Positions 9,934 to 20,070 of a stretch of DNA of 33,340 nucleotides are shown piece after piece. Within the stretch, counting starts at the first letter, position 1, and the number at the start of each line of letters is the position of its first letter. The stretch lies in assembly GCF_015163715.1 (NCBI RefSeq), contig NZ_JADDUM010000047.1:1-33340 (forward strand), read 5' to 3'. The notes beneath the pieces are model-generated. The model was not told the DNA's origin. It did not search any database and saw only the letters and a list, made by a program, of their open reading frames with translations. The position numbers and the translations under genes were made by a program. The stretch is from Pseudomonas cyclaminis (GTDB lineage: Bacteria > Pseudomonadota > Gammaproteobacteria > Pseudomonadales > Pseudomonadaceae).

Positions 9934-10881
9934 ATGAGCGACAACATTTTCACCGGTTGCATTCCCGCGCTGATGACCCCGTGCACCGCCGCGCGCAAGC
10001 CGGACTTCGACGCACTGGTCGCCAAAGGCCGCGAGTTGATCGAGGCCGGCATGAGCGCCGTGGTGTACTGCGGTTCCATGGGGGACTGGCCGCTGCTCAC
10101 CGAGGCCGAACGCCAGGAAGGCGTGGCGCGCCTGGTGGCGGCCGGTGTGCCGACCATTGTCGGCACTGGCGCGGTGAACAGCCGTGAAGCGGTGGCCCAC
10201 GCCGCCCATGCAGCCAAGGTCGGCGCCCATGGCTTGATGGTAATTCCCCGCGTACTGTCCCGTGGCGCGTCTGCCACTGCGCAAAAGGCTCACTTCTCGG
10301 CGATCCTCAAGGCCGCGCCAGACCTGCCGGCAGTGATCTACAACAGCCCGTACTACGGCTTCGCCACCCGCGCCGAGCTGTTTTTTGAACTGCGCCGCGA
10401 GCACCCGAACCTGATCGGTTTCAAGGAATTCGGCGGCGGCGCCGACCTGCGCTACGCCGCCGAACACATCACCTCCCAGGACGACAGCGTGACGTTGATG
10501 GTCGGCGTCGACACCCAAGTGGTGCATGGTTTCGTCAACTGCAACGCCACCGGCGCCATCACTGGTATCGGCAATGCCTTGCCACGGGAAGTGCTGCAAC
10601 TGGTGGCCCTGAGCAAACAGGCGGCCAAGGGCGATGCCAAGGCGCGGCGCCTGGCCCGTGAGCTGGAGGCGGCGCTGGCGGTGCTGTCATCCTTCGATGA
10701 AGGCTGCGACCTGGTGCTGTATTACAAGCACCTGATGGTGCTCAACGGCGACAAGGGCTACGACCTGCACTTCAACGAGACCGACGTGCTCAGTGACGCC
10801 CAGCGCCGCTATGCGCAAAACCAGTACGCGTTGTTCCGCCAGTGGTACGCCAATTGGTCGGCAGAACAGAACGTCGCCTGA
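9934..10881 (+). CDS. lhpC: 1-pyrroline-4-hydroxy-2-carboxylate deaminase (DapA family)
   Basis: This 315-residue protein has the dihydrodipicolinate synthase / N-acetylneuraminate lyase TIM-barrel fold. The Schiff-base lysine is Lys164 in LIGFKEFGGG and the catalytic tyrosine is in VIYNSPYYG (Tyr136). In hydroxyproline catabolism this family deaminates and dehydrates pyrroline-4-hydroxy-2-carboxylate to alpha-ketoglutarate semialdehyde. The sequence alone would permit only a DapA-like label; the specific role follows from the adjacent epimerase, dehydrogenase and D-hydroxyproline dehydrogenase genes. The start at 9934 has CGGAG upstream and lies 33 bases after the epimerase stop, so it belongs to the same operon. 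Confidence 0.88.
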   Translation: MSDNIFTGCIPALMTPCTAARKPDFDALVAKGRELIEAGMSAVVYCGSMGDWPLLTEAERQEGVARLVAAGVPTIVGTGAVNSREAVAHAAHAAKVGAHGLMVIPRVLSRGASATAQKAHFSAILKAAPDLPAVIYNSPYYGFATRAELFFELRREHPNLIGFKEFGGGADLRYAAEHITSQDDSVTLMVGVDTQVVHGFVNCNATGAITGIGNALPREVLQLVALSKQAAKGDAKARRLARELEAALAVLSSFDEGCDLVLYYKHLMVLNGDKGYDLHFNETDVLSDAQRRYAQNQYALFRQWYANWSAEQNVA

Positions 10882-10941
10882 TGTTTGCGCGCCGCTGTGG
10901 TGTTTACAGCGGCCAACTCGGTTTTTTTGCAGGATGATCCC

Positions 10942-12512
<1,571 letters not shown>

Positions 12513-12515
12513 GCC

Positions 12516-13763
12516 ATGGCTGAAGAGTTTGTCGTGGTCGGAGCCGGCATTATCGGCGTCACCTGCGCCTTGCAGCTGGCGCGCCAAGGACGGCGCGTGG
12601 TGGTGCTCGACGGTCAGGAACCAGGCATGGGGGCTTCTTATGGCAACGCCGGGCACCTGGCGACCGAACAAGTGTTTCCCATCGCCGATGTGTCGATCCT
12701 CAAGCGCTTGCCCGCCATGCTGATGGACCCCATGGGGCCGCTGCGCCTGGACTGGAAATACCTGCCCCGCGCCCTGCCCTGGTTTGTCCGGCTGTTGCTG
12801 AACCTGCGACCCGCCCGTTACCAGCGAACCGTGGCCGGCATTCGTGCGTTGAATGAAGGCAGCCTGGGTGCCTGGCAGCGTTTGCTGGCCAGCATCGATC
12901 GGCCTGAGCTGTTGCGCGAGGATGGCTCACTGCTGGTGTATGAGCGGGCGCAATCGCGTGAGGCGCTCGATAGCCTGCAACGGCGCATGCAGCAGCAAAA
13001 CGTGCCGGTGGCGTTCTGGTCGGCGGATACCATCCGTAAGGCTGCCCCGCAATTGAGCGAGCAGATCCAGGGCGGGCTGTTTTTTCCGGGGACCGGGCAC
13101 TTTCTCGATCCCTACCAGGCGCTGTGTGAGTTGGTGGAGGCGGCCAAGGCCAGCGGCGTGCAGTTTCTCAAGCGCCAGGTGCTGGATGCGCGGGTTGAGG
13201 CCGATGGTGTCATGCTGACGACCGATCAAGGCGCCTTCTGCGCGGGCCAGGTCCTGATTGCCTGCGGTGCCCATTCAGCCAAACTCACCACCGCTCTGAC
13301 CGGCAAAAAAATCCCGTTGGACACGGAGCGTGGTTATCACCTGATGCTGCCTCACGAGCAGCAACGCCTGCCGTTCGCCGTCACCTCGCTGGAACGCAAA
13401 TTCATCATGACGCCCATGGCAGGCGGCCTGCGCCTGGCCGGCACCGTGGAGTTCGCCGGCCTCGAACGCCCGGCCAACATGCAACGCGCCTGGCAACTGC
13501 ATCGGTTGAGCCAGGGGTTGTTCCGCGATGAGCTGAGTGCACGGGACGCCACGCCGTGGATGGGGTTTCGACCATCACTGCCGGATTCACTGCCGATCAT
13601 TGACCGGGTGTGCGACGGGAAGGTGCTGCTCGCGTTTGGGCACCAGCATCTGGGCTTGACCCAGGCGGCGGTGACAGCGGAGATGGTGGGCCAACGGATG
13701 TCGGAAACGCCCGGACATGCAGGTTTACCGGAGCCTGGGCTGTATCGACTGGATCGCTTCTGA
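12516..13763 (+). CDS. D-hydroxyproline dehydrogenase/oxidase, FAD-dependent (DadA-like)
   Basis: This is a 415-residue flavoprotein of the glycine/D-amino acid oxidase family. The dinucleotide-binding motif [13 protein letters not shown] sits at residues 7-19, followed by a second FAD contact region ([11 protein letters not shown]). The C-terminal FAD motif is in [23 protein letters not shown]. In this locus it would oxidise cis-4-hydroxy-D-proline to pyrroline-4-hydroxy-2-carboxylate, feeding the deaminase. It is the single-subunit type, corresponding to the P. putida-like arrangement rather than the multi-subunit dehydrogenase of P. aeruginosa as I recall it. It starts 3 bases after the restored stop of the semialdehyde dehydrogenase and is the last gene of the operon. 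A generic D-amino acid dehydrogenase is possible, but the context makes hydroxyproline most likely. Confidence 0.87.
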   Translation: MAEEFVVVGAGIIGVTCALQLARQGRRVVVLDGQEPGMGASYGNAGHLATEQVFPIADVSILKRLPAMLMDPMGPLRLDWKYLPRALPWFVRLLLNLRPARYQRTVAGIRALNEGSLGAWQRLLASIDRPELLREDGSLLVYERAQSREALDSLQRRMQQQNVPVAFWSADTIRKAAPQLSEQIQGGLFFPGTGHFLDPYQALCELVEAAKASGVQFLKRQVLDARVEADGVMLTTDQGAFCAGQVLIACGAHSAKLTTALTGKKIPLDTERGYHLMLPHEQQRLPFAVTSLERKFIMTPMAGGLRLAGTVEFAGLERPANMQRAWQLHRLSQGLFRDELSARDATPWMGFRPSLPDSLPIIDRVCDGKVLLAFGHQHLGLTQAAVTAEMVGQRMSETPGHAGLPEPGLYRLDRF

Positions 13764-13772
13764 TCGCCAACC

Positions 13773-13794
13773 CCGACAGGCGTGCGCTTGTCGG
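13773..13794. terminator. Hairpin between convergent genes
   Basis: CCGACAGGC pairs with GCTTGTCGG (nine pairs, one G-U) around a four-base loop. It lies just after the stop of the D-hydroxyproline dehydrogenase and before the convergent GNAT gene's stop. There is no U-run on either side, so it is at best a non-canonical terminator or 3' mRNA end stabiliser. Confidence 0.35.
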
Positions 13795-13828
13795 CGCTTG
13801 GCGCTCAAGGGTGGGTATGACGGGTGTT

Positions 13829-14506
13829 TCAGTCACGCGCTTGCACGAACAACCGGACTTTACGCGTCAATTGATCCAGATGCCGATCCCGCTGCTTCTC
13901 CGCGTCAACCATTGCGCGCTTGCCGTGTTTTTGCAGCAAATACGTGTGGATCTGCCGCACTTCCAGGGAGCTGTAGATCGGCGCCACATCCAGCACGCCC
14001 ATCAAGCCATCGGTGCCGTAATCCCGCGTGTTCATCAGCACCTGCGTGCCGCGTGCGCCGCGCACCTGCAAGCCCAGGGCCTCGAACACCGGCACCTTTT
14101 CCACCGCACACCCCAGCTCGGCATGGGGATAGCGCGCCAGCACGTCCTGCATCATCCCCCGCGCCACACCCTGGCGGCGCATGCCGGCTTGCACTGCCAT
14201 AAAGGCAATGCCGCAGGCGTCGGGATCATCCTTCACCGGCAGGCACAGCAAAAAGCCAATGACCTTCTCCGCGTCCTGGGCATCGGTGGCGACGATCAGT
14301 TCGACGGCAATGCCCTTCTCGCCGTTCAGCGCCTCCAGGTACAGGTGCACCTCAAAGCCAATCGCGTACTGGTAGATGTTGTACAGCAGGTTGCTCGGCG
14401 GCAGCGCAACGCTGCTGATGTCGGTGAGGTTGTCCACCACCATCTGCAGGATCTGGCCATTGATGGGCTCGGGGCATGGCGTGGTGTAACGGGTAAGGCT
14501 GAACAT
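13829..14506 (-). CDS. GNAT-family N-acetyltransferase
   Basis: This 225-residue protein has the GNAT acetyl-CoA-binding signature (V/I)xAxxxMRRQGVARGMM at residues 104-119 (pyrophosphate loop RRQGVARG), preceded by the beta strand GIAFMAVQAG. The start at 14506 (MFSLTRYTTPCPE) has AGGA 6-7 bases upstream; the longer frame to 14590 overlaps the LysR gene and has no ribosome site. The C-terminal 60 residues (HTYLLQKHGKRAMVDAEKQRDRHLDQLTRKVR) are charged and helical. The acetyl acceptor is unknown. The gene lies downstream of, and on the same strand as, the LysR regulator, with 56 bases between them, so they might be co-transcribed. Confidence 0.75.
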   Translation of the reverse strand: MFSLTRYTTPCPEPINGQILQMVVDNLTDISSVALPPSNLLYNIYQYAIGFEVHLYLEALNGEKGIAVELIVATDAQDAEKVIGFLLCLPVKDDPDACGIAFMAVQAGMRRQGVARGMMQDVLARYPHAELGCAVEKVPVFEALGLQVRGARGTQVLMNTRDYGTDGLMGVLDVAPIYSSLEVRQIHTYLLQKHGKRAMVDAEKQRDRHLDQLTRKVRLFVQARD

Positions 14507-14562
14507 GCAAATTCCTGGGGTTTCACGTCTAGGCAGCCGCGATTGTACCTGTTGCGCACGGT

Positions 14563-15444
14563 TTATTGCCCGCACACCTCGCGTACACACCCGCGCAGCC
14601 AGCGGTGGGCCAGGTCGGCGTCCAGCCGTGGGTGCCAGAGCATCGCCACCGTAAAGGTCGGCAACCTCAGCGGCAGGGCAAAACAGAACACGTCGCGACG
14701 GTTGGCGACGTAGCGCTGCGGCACGCTGGCGATCAGGTCAGTGTCACGCGCCAGGGCAATGGCCGTGGAGAAACCGGCGACGATGCTGCTGATTTGCCGC
14801 GTGAAGCCCAGGGTTTCAAGCGCATCGTCGATCTGCCCCCGCGCCTGCCCGCGCCGCGAGACGTAGACGTGTTCGCCCTCGGCAAACCGCGCAGCGCTGA
14901 TGTCGCCCTGGCTCAAGGGATGACCGCTGCGCACCACGCCAACCAGGCGGTCGCGGAACAGCGCCTGGGTCAGCACCTCGGGGCTGGCGGTGGGGTCGAC
15001 CACGCCGGTTTCCAGATCGACGCTGCCGTCGCGCAGCAGCGTACTGTCCTTGTCGGTCTTGCTGACGAAACGCAGGCGCACGCCGGGGGCCTCCCGGGCG
15101 ATACGCGCCAGGAGCGCCGGACCGAAGCTTTCGACGAACTCTTCACTGGTGCGCAAGGTGAACGTGCGCGCTACCACGGCCATGTCCACAGACTGCGCGG
15201 GGCGCAGCACAGTCTGGGCGTCCTGCACTAGACGGCTGACCTGTTCGCGCAACGCCACAGCGCGGGGCGTGGGCACCAGGCCGCGACCGGCGCGTACCAG
15301 CAGCGGGTCGCCAGTGGTTTCACGCAGGCGTGCCAAGGCGCGACTCATGGCCGAAGGGCTCAAGCCCAAGCGCTTGGCCGCGCCGGCAACGCTGCCTTCG
15401 GCAAGCAGCACATCCAGGGTGACAAGCAGATTCAGATCAGGCAT
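14563..15444 (-). CDS. LysR-family transcriptional regulator
   Basis: This 293-residue LTTR has an N-terminal winged HTH at residues 3-60 (GSVAGAAKRLGLSPSAMSRALARLRETTGDPLLVR) and a periplasmic-binding-protein-like effector domain from about residue 88. The start at 15444 (MPDLNLLVTLDVLL) was chosen because GAGGA lies 6 bases upstream; the ATG at 15450 would sit directly against that ribosome site. It diverges from the MFS exporter 113 bases away, the classic arrangement in which a LysR protein controls a divergent efflux gene. The inducer is unknown. Confidence 0.9.
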   Translation of the reverse strand: MPDLNLLVTLDVLLAEGSVAGAAKRLGLSPSAMSRALARLRETTGDPLLVRAGRGLVPTPRAVALREQVSRLVQDAQTVLRPAQSVDMAVVARTFTLRTSEEFVESFGPALLARIAREAPGVRLRFVSKTDKDSTLLRDGSVDLETGVVDPTASPEVLTQALFRDRLVGVVRSGHPLSQGDISAARFAEGEHVYVSRRGQARGQIDDALETLGFTRQISSIVAGFSTAIALARDTDLIASVPQRYVANRRDVFCFALPLRLPTFTVAMLWHPRLDADLAHRWLRGCVREVCGQ

Positions 15445-15468
15445 CAGCATTCCTCATCAGGCGTTTGG

Positions 15469-15485
15469 TGCAGGTATTTGCTGCA
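15469..15485. promoter_or_regulatory. Candidate LysR-type operator between divergent genes
   Basis: The interrupted inverted repeat TGCAG-N7-CTGCA lies in the 113-base intergenic region between the divergent LysR and MFS genes. Its 17-base span and position suit an LTTR recognition site that serves both promoters. It was found by eye only, and a five-base arm is weak evidence alone. Confidence 0.35.
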
Positions 15486-15557
15486 TACCCTGCGTCTTTC
15501 GCCATATTAGGCGACGCCGTAGAGTTGTGACAGTTGCCTTCACTCAAGGAATTGCCC

Positions 15558-16771
15558 ATGCCCCCTTCCCCACGCGGCAGCCTCATCAGCCTGTCGCTGT
15601 CCATGCTGCTGGCGTCACTGGGCACCAGCATCGCCAATGTCGGCCTGCCCAGCCTGGCGCAGGCGTTCAACGCGTCGTTTCACGCCGTGCAGTGGGTGGT
15701 GCTGGCGTATCTGCTGGCGATCACGGCGTGATCGTCAGCGCCGGCCGCCTGGGTGATCGCCTGGGACGGCGTCGGCTGCTGCTCGGCGGCTTGCTGCTGT
15801 TCAGCCTGGCCTGCGGGCTGTGCGGCGCAGCGGCCTCACTCGACAGGCTGATTGCTGCACGCACCCTGCAAGGGCTTGGCGCGGCGGTCATGATGGCCAT
15901 GGCCCTGGGCATGGTCGGCGATACCGTGACCAAGGAACGCACCGGCAGGGTGATGGGTTTGCTCGGCACGATGTCGGCCGTGGGCACCGCCATGGGGCCC
16001 AGCGTCGGCGGTGTGCTGCTAAGCCTGTCGGGCTGGCGGGCATTGTTTCTGGTGGGCGTACCGCTCGGACTGCTGGCGGCTGCCCTTGCCTGGCGCTTTC
16101 TGCCGGCGGATCGACAACATGCGCCAACATCCAGTGGCCATCGGTTCTGGACGCTATTAAAGGATCCGCCGTTGCGCACAGGCTTGGCGATGAGTGCGCT
16201 GGTCGCGGCGGTGATCATGGCCACTTTCGTCGTCGGGCCGTTTTACCTGTCTCGTGGCTTGGGGCTTGACCCGGCCTGGATGGGCCTGGCCATGGCCGTC
16301 GGGCCGTGCGTCGCAGCTGCCACCGGCATACCGGCGGGCCGCCTGACCGACCGCCTGGGCAGCCAACGCATGACCCGCAGCGGGCTCGGCATTCTGCTGT
16401 GCGGCGCGCTGTGGCTGACGCTGGCTTCGGGGTTGCCCAGCTACCTGGGCGCGCTGATTGTTTTGACTGCGGGCTACAGCCTGTTCCAGGCGGCGAATAC
16501 GACCGCCGTGATGCGCGATGTCGAGGCGACTCGGCGCGGCACTGTCTCGGGCCTGTTGAACCTGTCCCGCAACCTCGGCCTGATTGTCGGTGCTTCGGCA
16601 CTGGGCGCGGTGTTCGCGTGGGCAACTCCCGATGTGACCCAGGCCACCGCGCAGTCCGTGGCAAATGGCCTGCACGTTACCTTCGCCGCCGCGTCTGGTC
16701 TGATCCTTCTTGCCGCCGTGATGGCATGGGGCCGCAACCGCGCCGTGAATGGCCTTCATAACCTCCGTTGA
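15558..16771 (+). pseudogene. MFS drug-exporter-like transporter, frameshifted after the second helix
   Basis: This is a 12-helix major facilitator of about 404 residues once the frame is restored, resembling the drug:H+ antiporter group. The start at 15558 (MPPSPRGSLISLSLSMLLASLGTSIANVGLPSLAQAF) has AAGGA 7 bases upstream. The first frame stops at 15731 after VQWVVLAYLLAIT. The continuation VSAGRLGDRLGRRRLLLGG, containing the loop 2-3 MFS signature GRLGDRLGRRR, is found in the next frame and runs to 16771. One base is missing near 15724-15728; an expected ACCGGC reduced to ACGGC would fit a lost C. Motif C-like GxxxGPxxGG is visible at SAVGTAMGPSVGGVL. The substrate is unknown. Control by the divergent LysR protein is likely. 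Confidence 0.88.
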
Positions 16772-16852
16772 GGCAAAAAAACAAAAAAGGCGTTGCGCCA
16801 GACCGGGTTACATCGCGCATCATGGGCGCTTTCAAGCTCAAGGGTAACGTCC

Positions 16853-17704
16853 ATGCGCGTTCTGTCATTGATGATGGGTCTTACGACGCTGGCCGCCAGT
16901 TCGGTGTTCTGCGCCAGCGCGATGGCGAATGAAGAAAGTCAGCTGGTGCAACAGATCAACGAGTACCGCAGCCAAGTCCAGCGCTGCGGCGACCAGGGTT
17001 CCCAGGAACTGCCACCGCTGGCCAGCGACACCCGGCTGGTGCTGCCGGCCACTAACGTCGGCGACCTGCAGCAGGCGCTGGCCCGGGCCGCGTACCCCAT
17101 GGTGAACGTGCAGGCCATCAGCCTGTCCGGTCCCAAGGATGCCCAGGCCGCCATGAAGGCGGTGCGCGAGAGTTTCTGCCGGGTGGTGCTGGACCCGCAA
17201 TTTATCGATATCGGCGTGAGCAACAGCGGCCAGGACTGGCGCATCGTGCTGGCCCGTCCCTTGTTGTCCAGTGGCCTGGGGGATTGGCAGACCGAAGGCC
17301 GCAAACTGCTCGACCTGATCAACGCCGCCCGCACTCAGCCGCGCCAATGCGGCACCCAGGCGTTTACCGCGACCACCCCGCTGTCGTGGAATGACACCCT
17401 GGCCAGCGCCGCCAACAGCCACACACGCAACATGGCCAACGGCAATTTCTTCGACCATCTGGACCACGACGGCCGCACGCCCGGCGACCGCGCCGAACTG
17501 GCCGGGTACATCGCAAAAAACATCGGCGAAAACATCGCCGCAGGCCTCGATACCCCGCGCAAGGTGGTCGACGGCTGGCTCGCCAGTCCCGGCCATTGTG
17601 CCAACCTGATGAACCCGCAATTTCGCGAACTGGGCGCGGCCTATGCCATGGACCCGAAGAGTGATGCGGGCATCTACTGGACCGGTTTGTTCGGCACGCA
17701 ATAA
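16853..17704 (+). CDS. Secreted CAP/SCP-domain protein with a degenerate N-terminal repeat
   Basis: This 283-residue exported protein has a signal peptide at residues 1-25 (hydrophobic core LSLMMGLTTLAASSVFCASAMA, cleavage likely after AMA). Residues 150-283 are a CAP (CRISP/antigen 5/PR-1) domain. The cavity residues His190 (SAANSHTRNMA), His202 (FFDHLDHDGRTPGDR), Glu226 (NIGENIA) and His248 (SPGHCANLMNP) are present. Residues 29-137 look like a second, shortened copy: QINEYRSQVQRCG parallels LINAARTQPRQCG, and FCRVVLDPQFIDIG parallels HCANLMNPQFRELG. The cysteines (45/109 and 166/249) fall at equivalent places and could form one disulfide per repeat. The function is unknown; bacterial CAP proteins are periplasmic or extracellular and their activity is debated. 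It starts 81 bases after the MFS gene with AAGGG upstream. Confidence 0.85.
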   Translation: MRVLSLMMGLTTLAASSVFCASAMANEESQLVQQINEYRSQVQRCGDQGSQELPPLASDTRLVLPATNVGDLQQALARAAYPMVNVQAISLSGPKDAQAAMKAVRESFCRVVLDPQFIDIGVSNSGQDWRIVLARPLLSSGLGDWQTEGRKLLDLINAARTQPRQCGTQAFTATTPLSWNDTLASAANSHTRNMANGNFFDHLDHDGRTPGDRAELAGYIAKNIGENIAAGLDTPRKVVDGWLASPGHCANLMNPQFRELGAAYAMDPKSDAGIYWTGLFGTQ

Positions 17705-17727
17705 GGGGTGGGCAATGGCCCAACCCC
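17705..17727 (+). terminator. Hairpin after the CAP-domain gene
   Basis: Immediately after the TAA stop, GGGGT-GGGC can pair with GCCC-A-ACCCC around an AATG loop, with one bulged A. The stem is strong and sits where a terminator is expected, but no T-run follows. It is a probable transcript end of uncertain mechanism. Confidence 0.4.
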
Positions 17728-17875
17728 AGCGGGTCCAATCTATTCAAATGAGTAGAGCATCAAATCGCCATCTATCGGATAATTGTGCTGAACCGGCAGC
17801 GTCCAAGCGGGTCTGTAGCTTTGCGCCACACACTGAAAGGCGCGCTGAAGACTCTGGATTACAAGGTGTTTCCCA

Positions 17876-20062
17876 ATGATGAATTGGCTGCAAAGCAGCA
17901 GCGACATGGCTGAACAGGTGCTTCAGCATGATTGGGCCAACACGCCGCTCGGTCCGTTGGAGCAATGGCCGGATGTTTTGAAGACCACCGTTGCGCTGTG
18001 TTTCGCGTCGAGCTTTCCCCAGGCCATTGTCTGGGGCCCGCAGTTGATCACCCTCTACAACGACGCGTTTGTTCCGATCCTGGGCAATAAGCCCCATGCC
18101 TTGGGCCGCCCGTTCAGCGACATCTGGCGCGAGGTGTGGTCCGACATCAGCCCCATCGCCGACGCGGCGTTCCAGGGGCACGCGACTTATATTGAAAATT
18201 TCCCGTTGGTGATTGAGCGTGGCCAGGCGCGGGAACAGGCGTATTTCACCTTCTGCTACAGCCCGATCCGCGACCCCTACGGCCGGGTGGTGGGCATGCT
18301 CGACACCGTGACCGAAACCACTGCCACGGTATTTCTCGCCCGTCGCCTGGCGGTGCTGGATGCCATTGGCAATGCGGTGACCAATGCGACCGATGCCCAA
18401 ACCATCCTGACCCGCACCACACAGTTGCTCGCCGAACACCTGCAAGTCAGCAACTGCGCCTATGCCGACATGGACGCCGATGAAGACGGCTTTACCATCC
18501 GCGACAATTGGACCGCGCCCGGCTCGCCGAGCATCATCGGCCGCTACAGCCTGGCAGGATTCGGCGAGAAGGCCGTCAACTGCCTGCGGGGTGGCGAGCC
18601 GCTGGTGATCTACGACAACCTGCGCGAGCTGCCGCCCGAAGAATCTGCGGCCTTCCAGGCGCTGGGGGTAACCGCCACCATCTGCATGCCGCTGATCAAG
18701 AACGGCCGTCTGACCGCCTTGATGGCCGTCCACGACAAATCCGCCCGGCCCTGGTCACCCTACGACCTGGCCTTGCTGCGGGAAGTCACCGAACGTTCCT
18801 GGGCGCATATCGAGCGCGTGCGCGCTGATGCCGATGTGCGTGAAGGCCTGGCAGCGTATGCAGAGTTGAACACCTACCTGGAACAACGGGTGGAAGAACG
18901 CACCCAGGCGCTGGCCCAGGCCGAAGCCGCCCTGCGCCAATCCCAGAAACTCGAAGCCATCGGCCAGTTGACCGGCGGCGTCGCCCATGACTTCAACAAC
19001 CTGCTGACGATCATTCGCTCGTCGGTGGATTTTCTGCGTCAGCCAGGCCTGTCGGAAGAACGCCGCCAGCGCTACATGGGCGCGGTGTCGGACACCGTGG
19101 AGCGCGCCAGCAAGCTGACCAGCCAGTTGCTCGCCTTTGCCCGCCGCCAACCGCTCAATCCGGAAGTCTTCGACGTGGGCCAGCGGGTCCAGAACATTGG
19201 CGAGATGCTGGAAAGCGTCACCGGCGCACGCATTCAGGTGCAGGTCGAGTTGCCGGCGCAGGCCTGTTTCGCACGTATCGACGCCAGCCAATTCGAAACC
19301 TCCCTGATCAACATCGCCCTCAACGCACGGGACGCCATGGGCGGCCAGGGCACGCTGAGCCTGCGGGTCGCCGGCCGGCAGGCGCTGCCGCGCATCCGTG
19401 GCGACGCGGGGTCACGCCAGCCCTACATCGCCATCGCCATTGGCGATACCGGGCCGGGTATCGAGGCCGACGCCGTGGAGCGGATTTTCGAGCCGTTCTT
19501 CACCACCAAGGCGGTCGGCAAGGGCACCGGCCTGGGCCTGTCCCAGGTCTTCGGGTTTGCCAAGCAGTCGGGGGGCAATATCGATGTGTCCAGCACGCCC
19601 GGCCAAGGCAGCGTGTTCACCCTGTACCTGCCCCAGGTCGAAGCCCAGGCATCGCTGCCACCCAGCCCTCAGGAAACGCTCGCCGCGCCCCACGACACCA
19701 CCCAATGCCGGGTGCTGATCGTGGAGGACAACCTGGAAGTCGGGCGCTTTGCCAGCCAGATCCTTCAAGACCTGGGCTACCAAACCACCTGGGCGACCGA
19801 TGCCGAGCAAGCCCTGACCTTGGCCGGCCAGGATGCAGCGGCCTTCGATGTGATCTTCTCCGACGTGGTCATGCCCGGTATCACGGGCGTCGCCATGGCC
19901 AAATTGCTGCGCCAGCGCCGGGCAGACCTGCCAGTGGTGTTGACCTCGGGCTACAGCGACGAGTTGGCAGACAGCGGCTACGAAGGCTTCGAATTCCTGC
20001 CCAAGCCTTACTCGGCCGAGCAGGTGTCGCGGGTGCTGGTCAAGGCGATGCTCAAGGACTGA
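17876..20062 (+). CDS. Soluble PAS-GAF hybrid sensor histidine kinase with C-terminal receiver
   Basis: This is a 728-residue cytoplasmic hybrid kinase with no transmembrane helix. A PAS-like domain spans about residues 25-150 (LGPLEQWPDVLKTTVALC, WGPQLITLYNDAFVPILG). A GAF domain spans about 158-312 and contains Cys194, Cys236 and Cys270. A coiled linker (about 320-357) leads to HisKA with His371 in LTGGVAHDFNNLLTIIRS. HATPase boxes are NIALNARDAM (N483), DTGPGIE (D524) and GKGTGLGLSQVFGF. The receiver (611-726) has acidic Glu617/Asp618, phospho-acceptor Asp663 in IFSDVVMPG and KPYS. The HDFNN H-box and single receiver match the FixL/NtrB-like hybrid kinases common in Pseudomonas. It converges on the diguanylate cyclase gene, 8 bases apart, which hints at but does not prove a common pathway. 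Its signal and output partner are unknown. Confidence 0.9.
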   Translation: MMNWLQSSSDMAEQVLQHDWANTPLGPLEQWPDVLKTTVALCFASSFPQAIVWGPQLITLYNDAFVPILGNKPHALGRPFSDIWREVWSDISPIADAAFQGHATYIENFPLVIERGQAREQAYFTFCYSPIRDPYGRVVGMLDTVTETTATVFLARRLAVLDAIGNAVTNATDAQTILTRTTQLLAEHLQVSNCAYADMDADEDGFTIRDNWTAPGSPSIIGRYSLAGFGEKAVNCLRGGEPLVIYDNLRELPPEESAAFQALGVTATICMPLIKNGRLTALMAVHDKSARPWSPYDLALLREVTERSWAHIERVRADADVREGLAAYAELNTYLEQRVEERTQALAQAEAALRQSQKLEAIGQLTGGVAHDFNNLLTIIRSSVDFLRQPGLSEERRQRYMGAVSDTVERASKLTSQLLAFARRQPLNPEVFDVGQRVQNIGEMLESVTGARIQVQVELPAQACFARIDASQFETSLINIALNARDAMGGQGTLSLRVAGRQALPRIRGDAGSRQPYIAIAIGDTGPGIEADAVERIFEPFFTTKAVGKGTGLGLSQVFGFAKQSGGNIDVSSTPGQGSVFTLYLPQVEAQASLPPSPQETLAAPHDTTQCRVLIVEDNLEVGRFASQILQDLGYQTTWATDAEQALTLAGQDAAAFDVIFSDVVMPGITGVAMAKLLRQRRADLPVVLTSGYSDELADSGYEGFEFLPKPYSAEQVSRVLVKAMLKD

Positions 20063-20070
20063 CCGCCACC

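Noticed and set aside
8950..10599. 549-codon minus-strand frame across the epimerase and deaminase
   Set aside because: It spans two real genes and their intergenic gap, and its His/Gly/Ala-rich sequence is typical of antisense high-GC frames.
15534..16771. Programmed ribosomal frameshifting in the MFS gene and the other split genes
   Set aside because: There is no shared slippery heptamer or downstream structure, and the gene families are not known to use recoding. Simple indels explain the data better.
16789..16799. Short hairpin GGCG-TTG-CGCC beside A-runs after the MFS gene
   Set aside because: The A-runs lie upstream of the stem on the plus strand, so it would only terminate minus-strand transcription, and no minus-strand gene ends there. 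The stem is only four pairs.
17793..17819. AlgU-like pattern GAACCG-N16-TCTGT upstream of the hybrid kinase
   Set aside because: The last two bases of the -35 and the last base of the -10 element differ from consensus. A match this loose is expected by chance.
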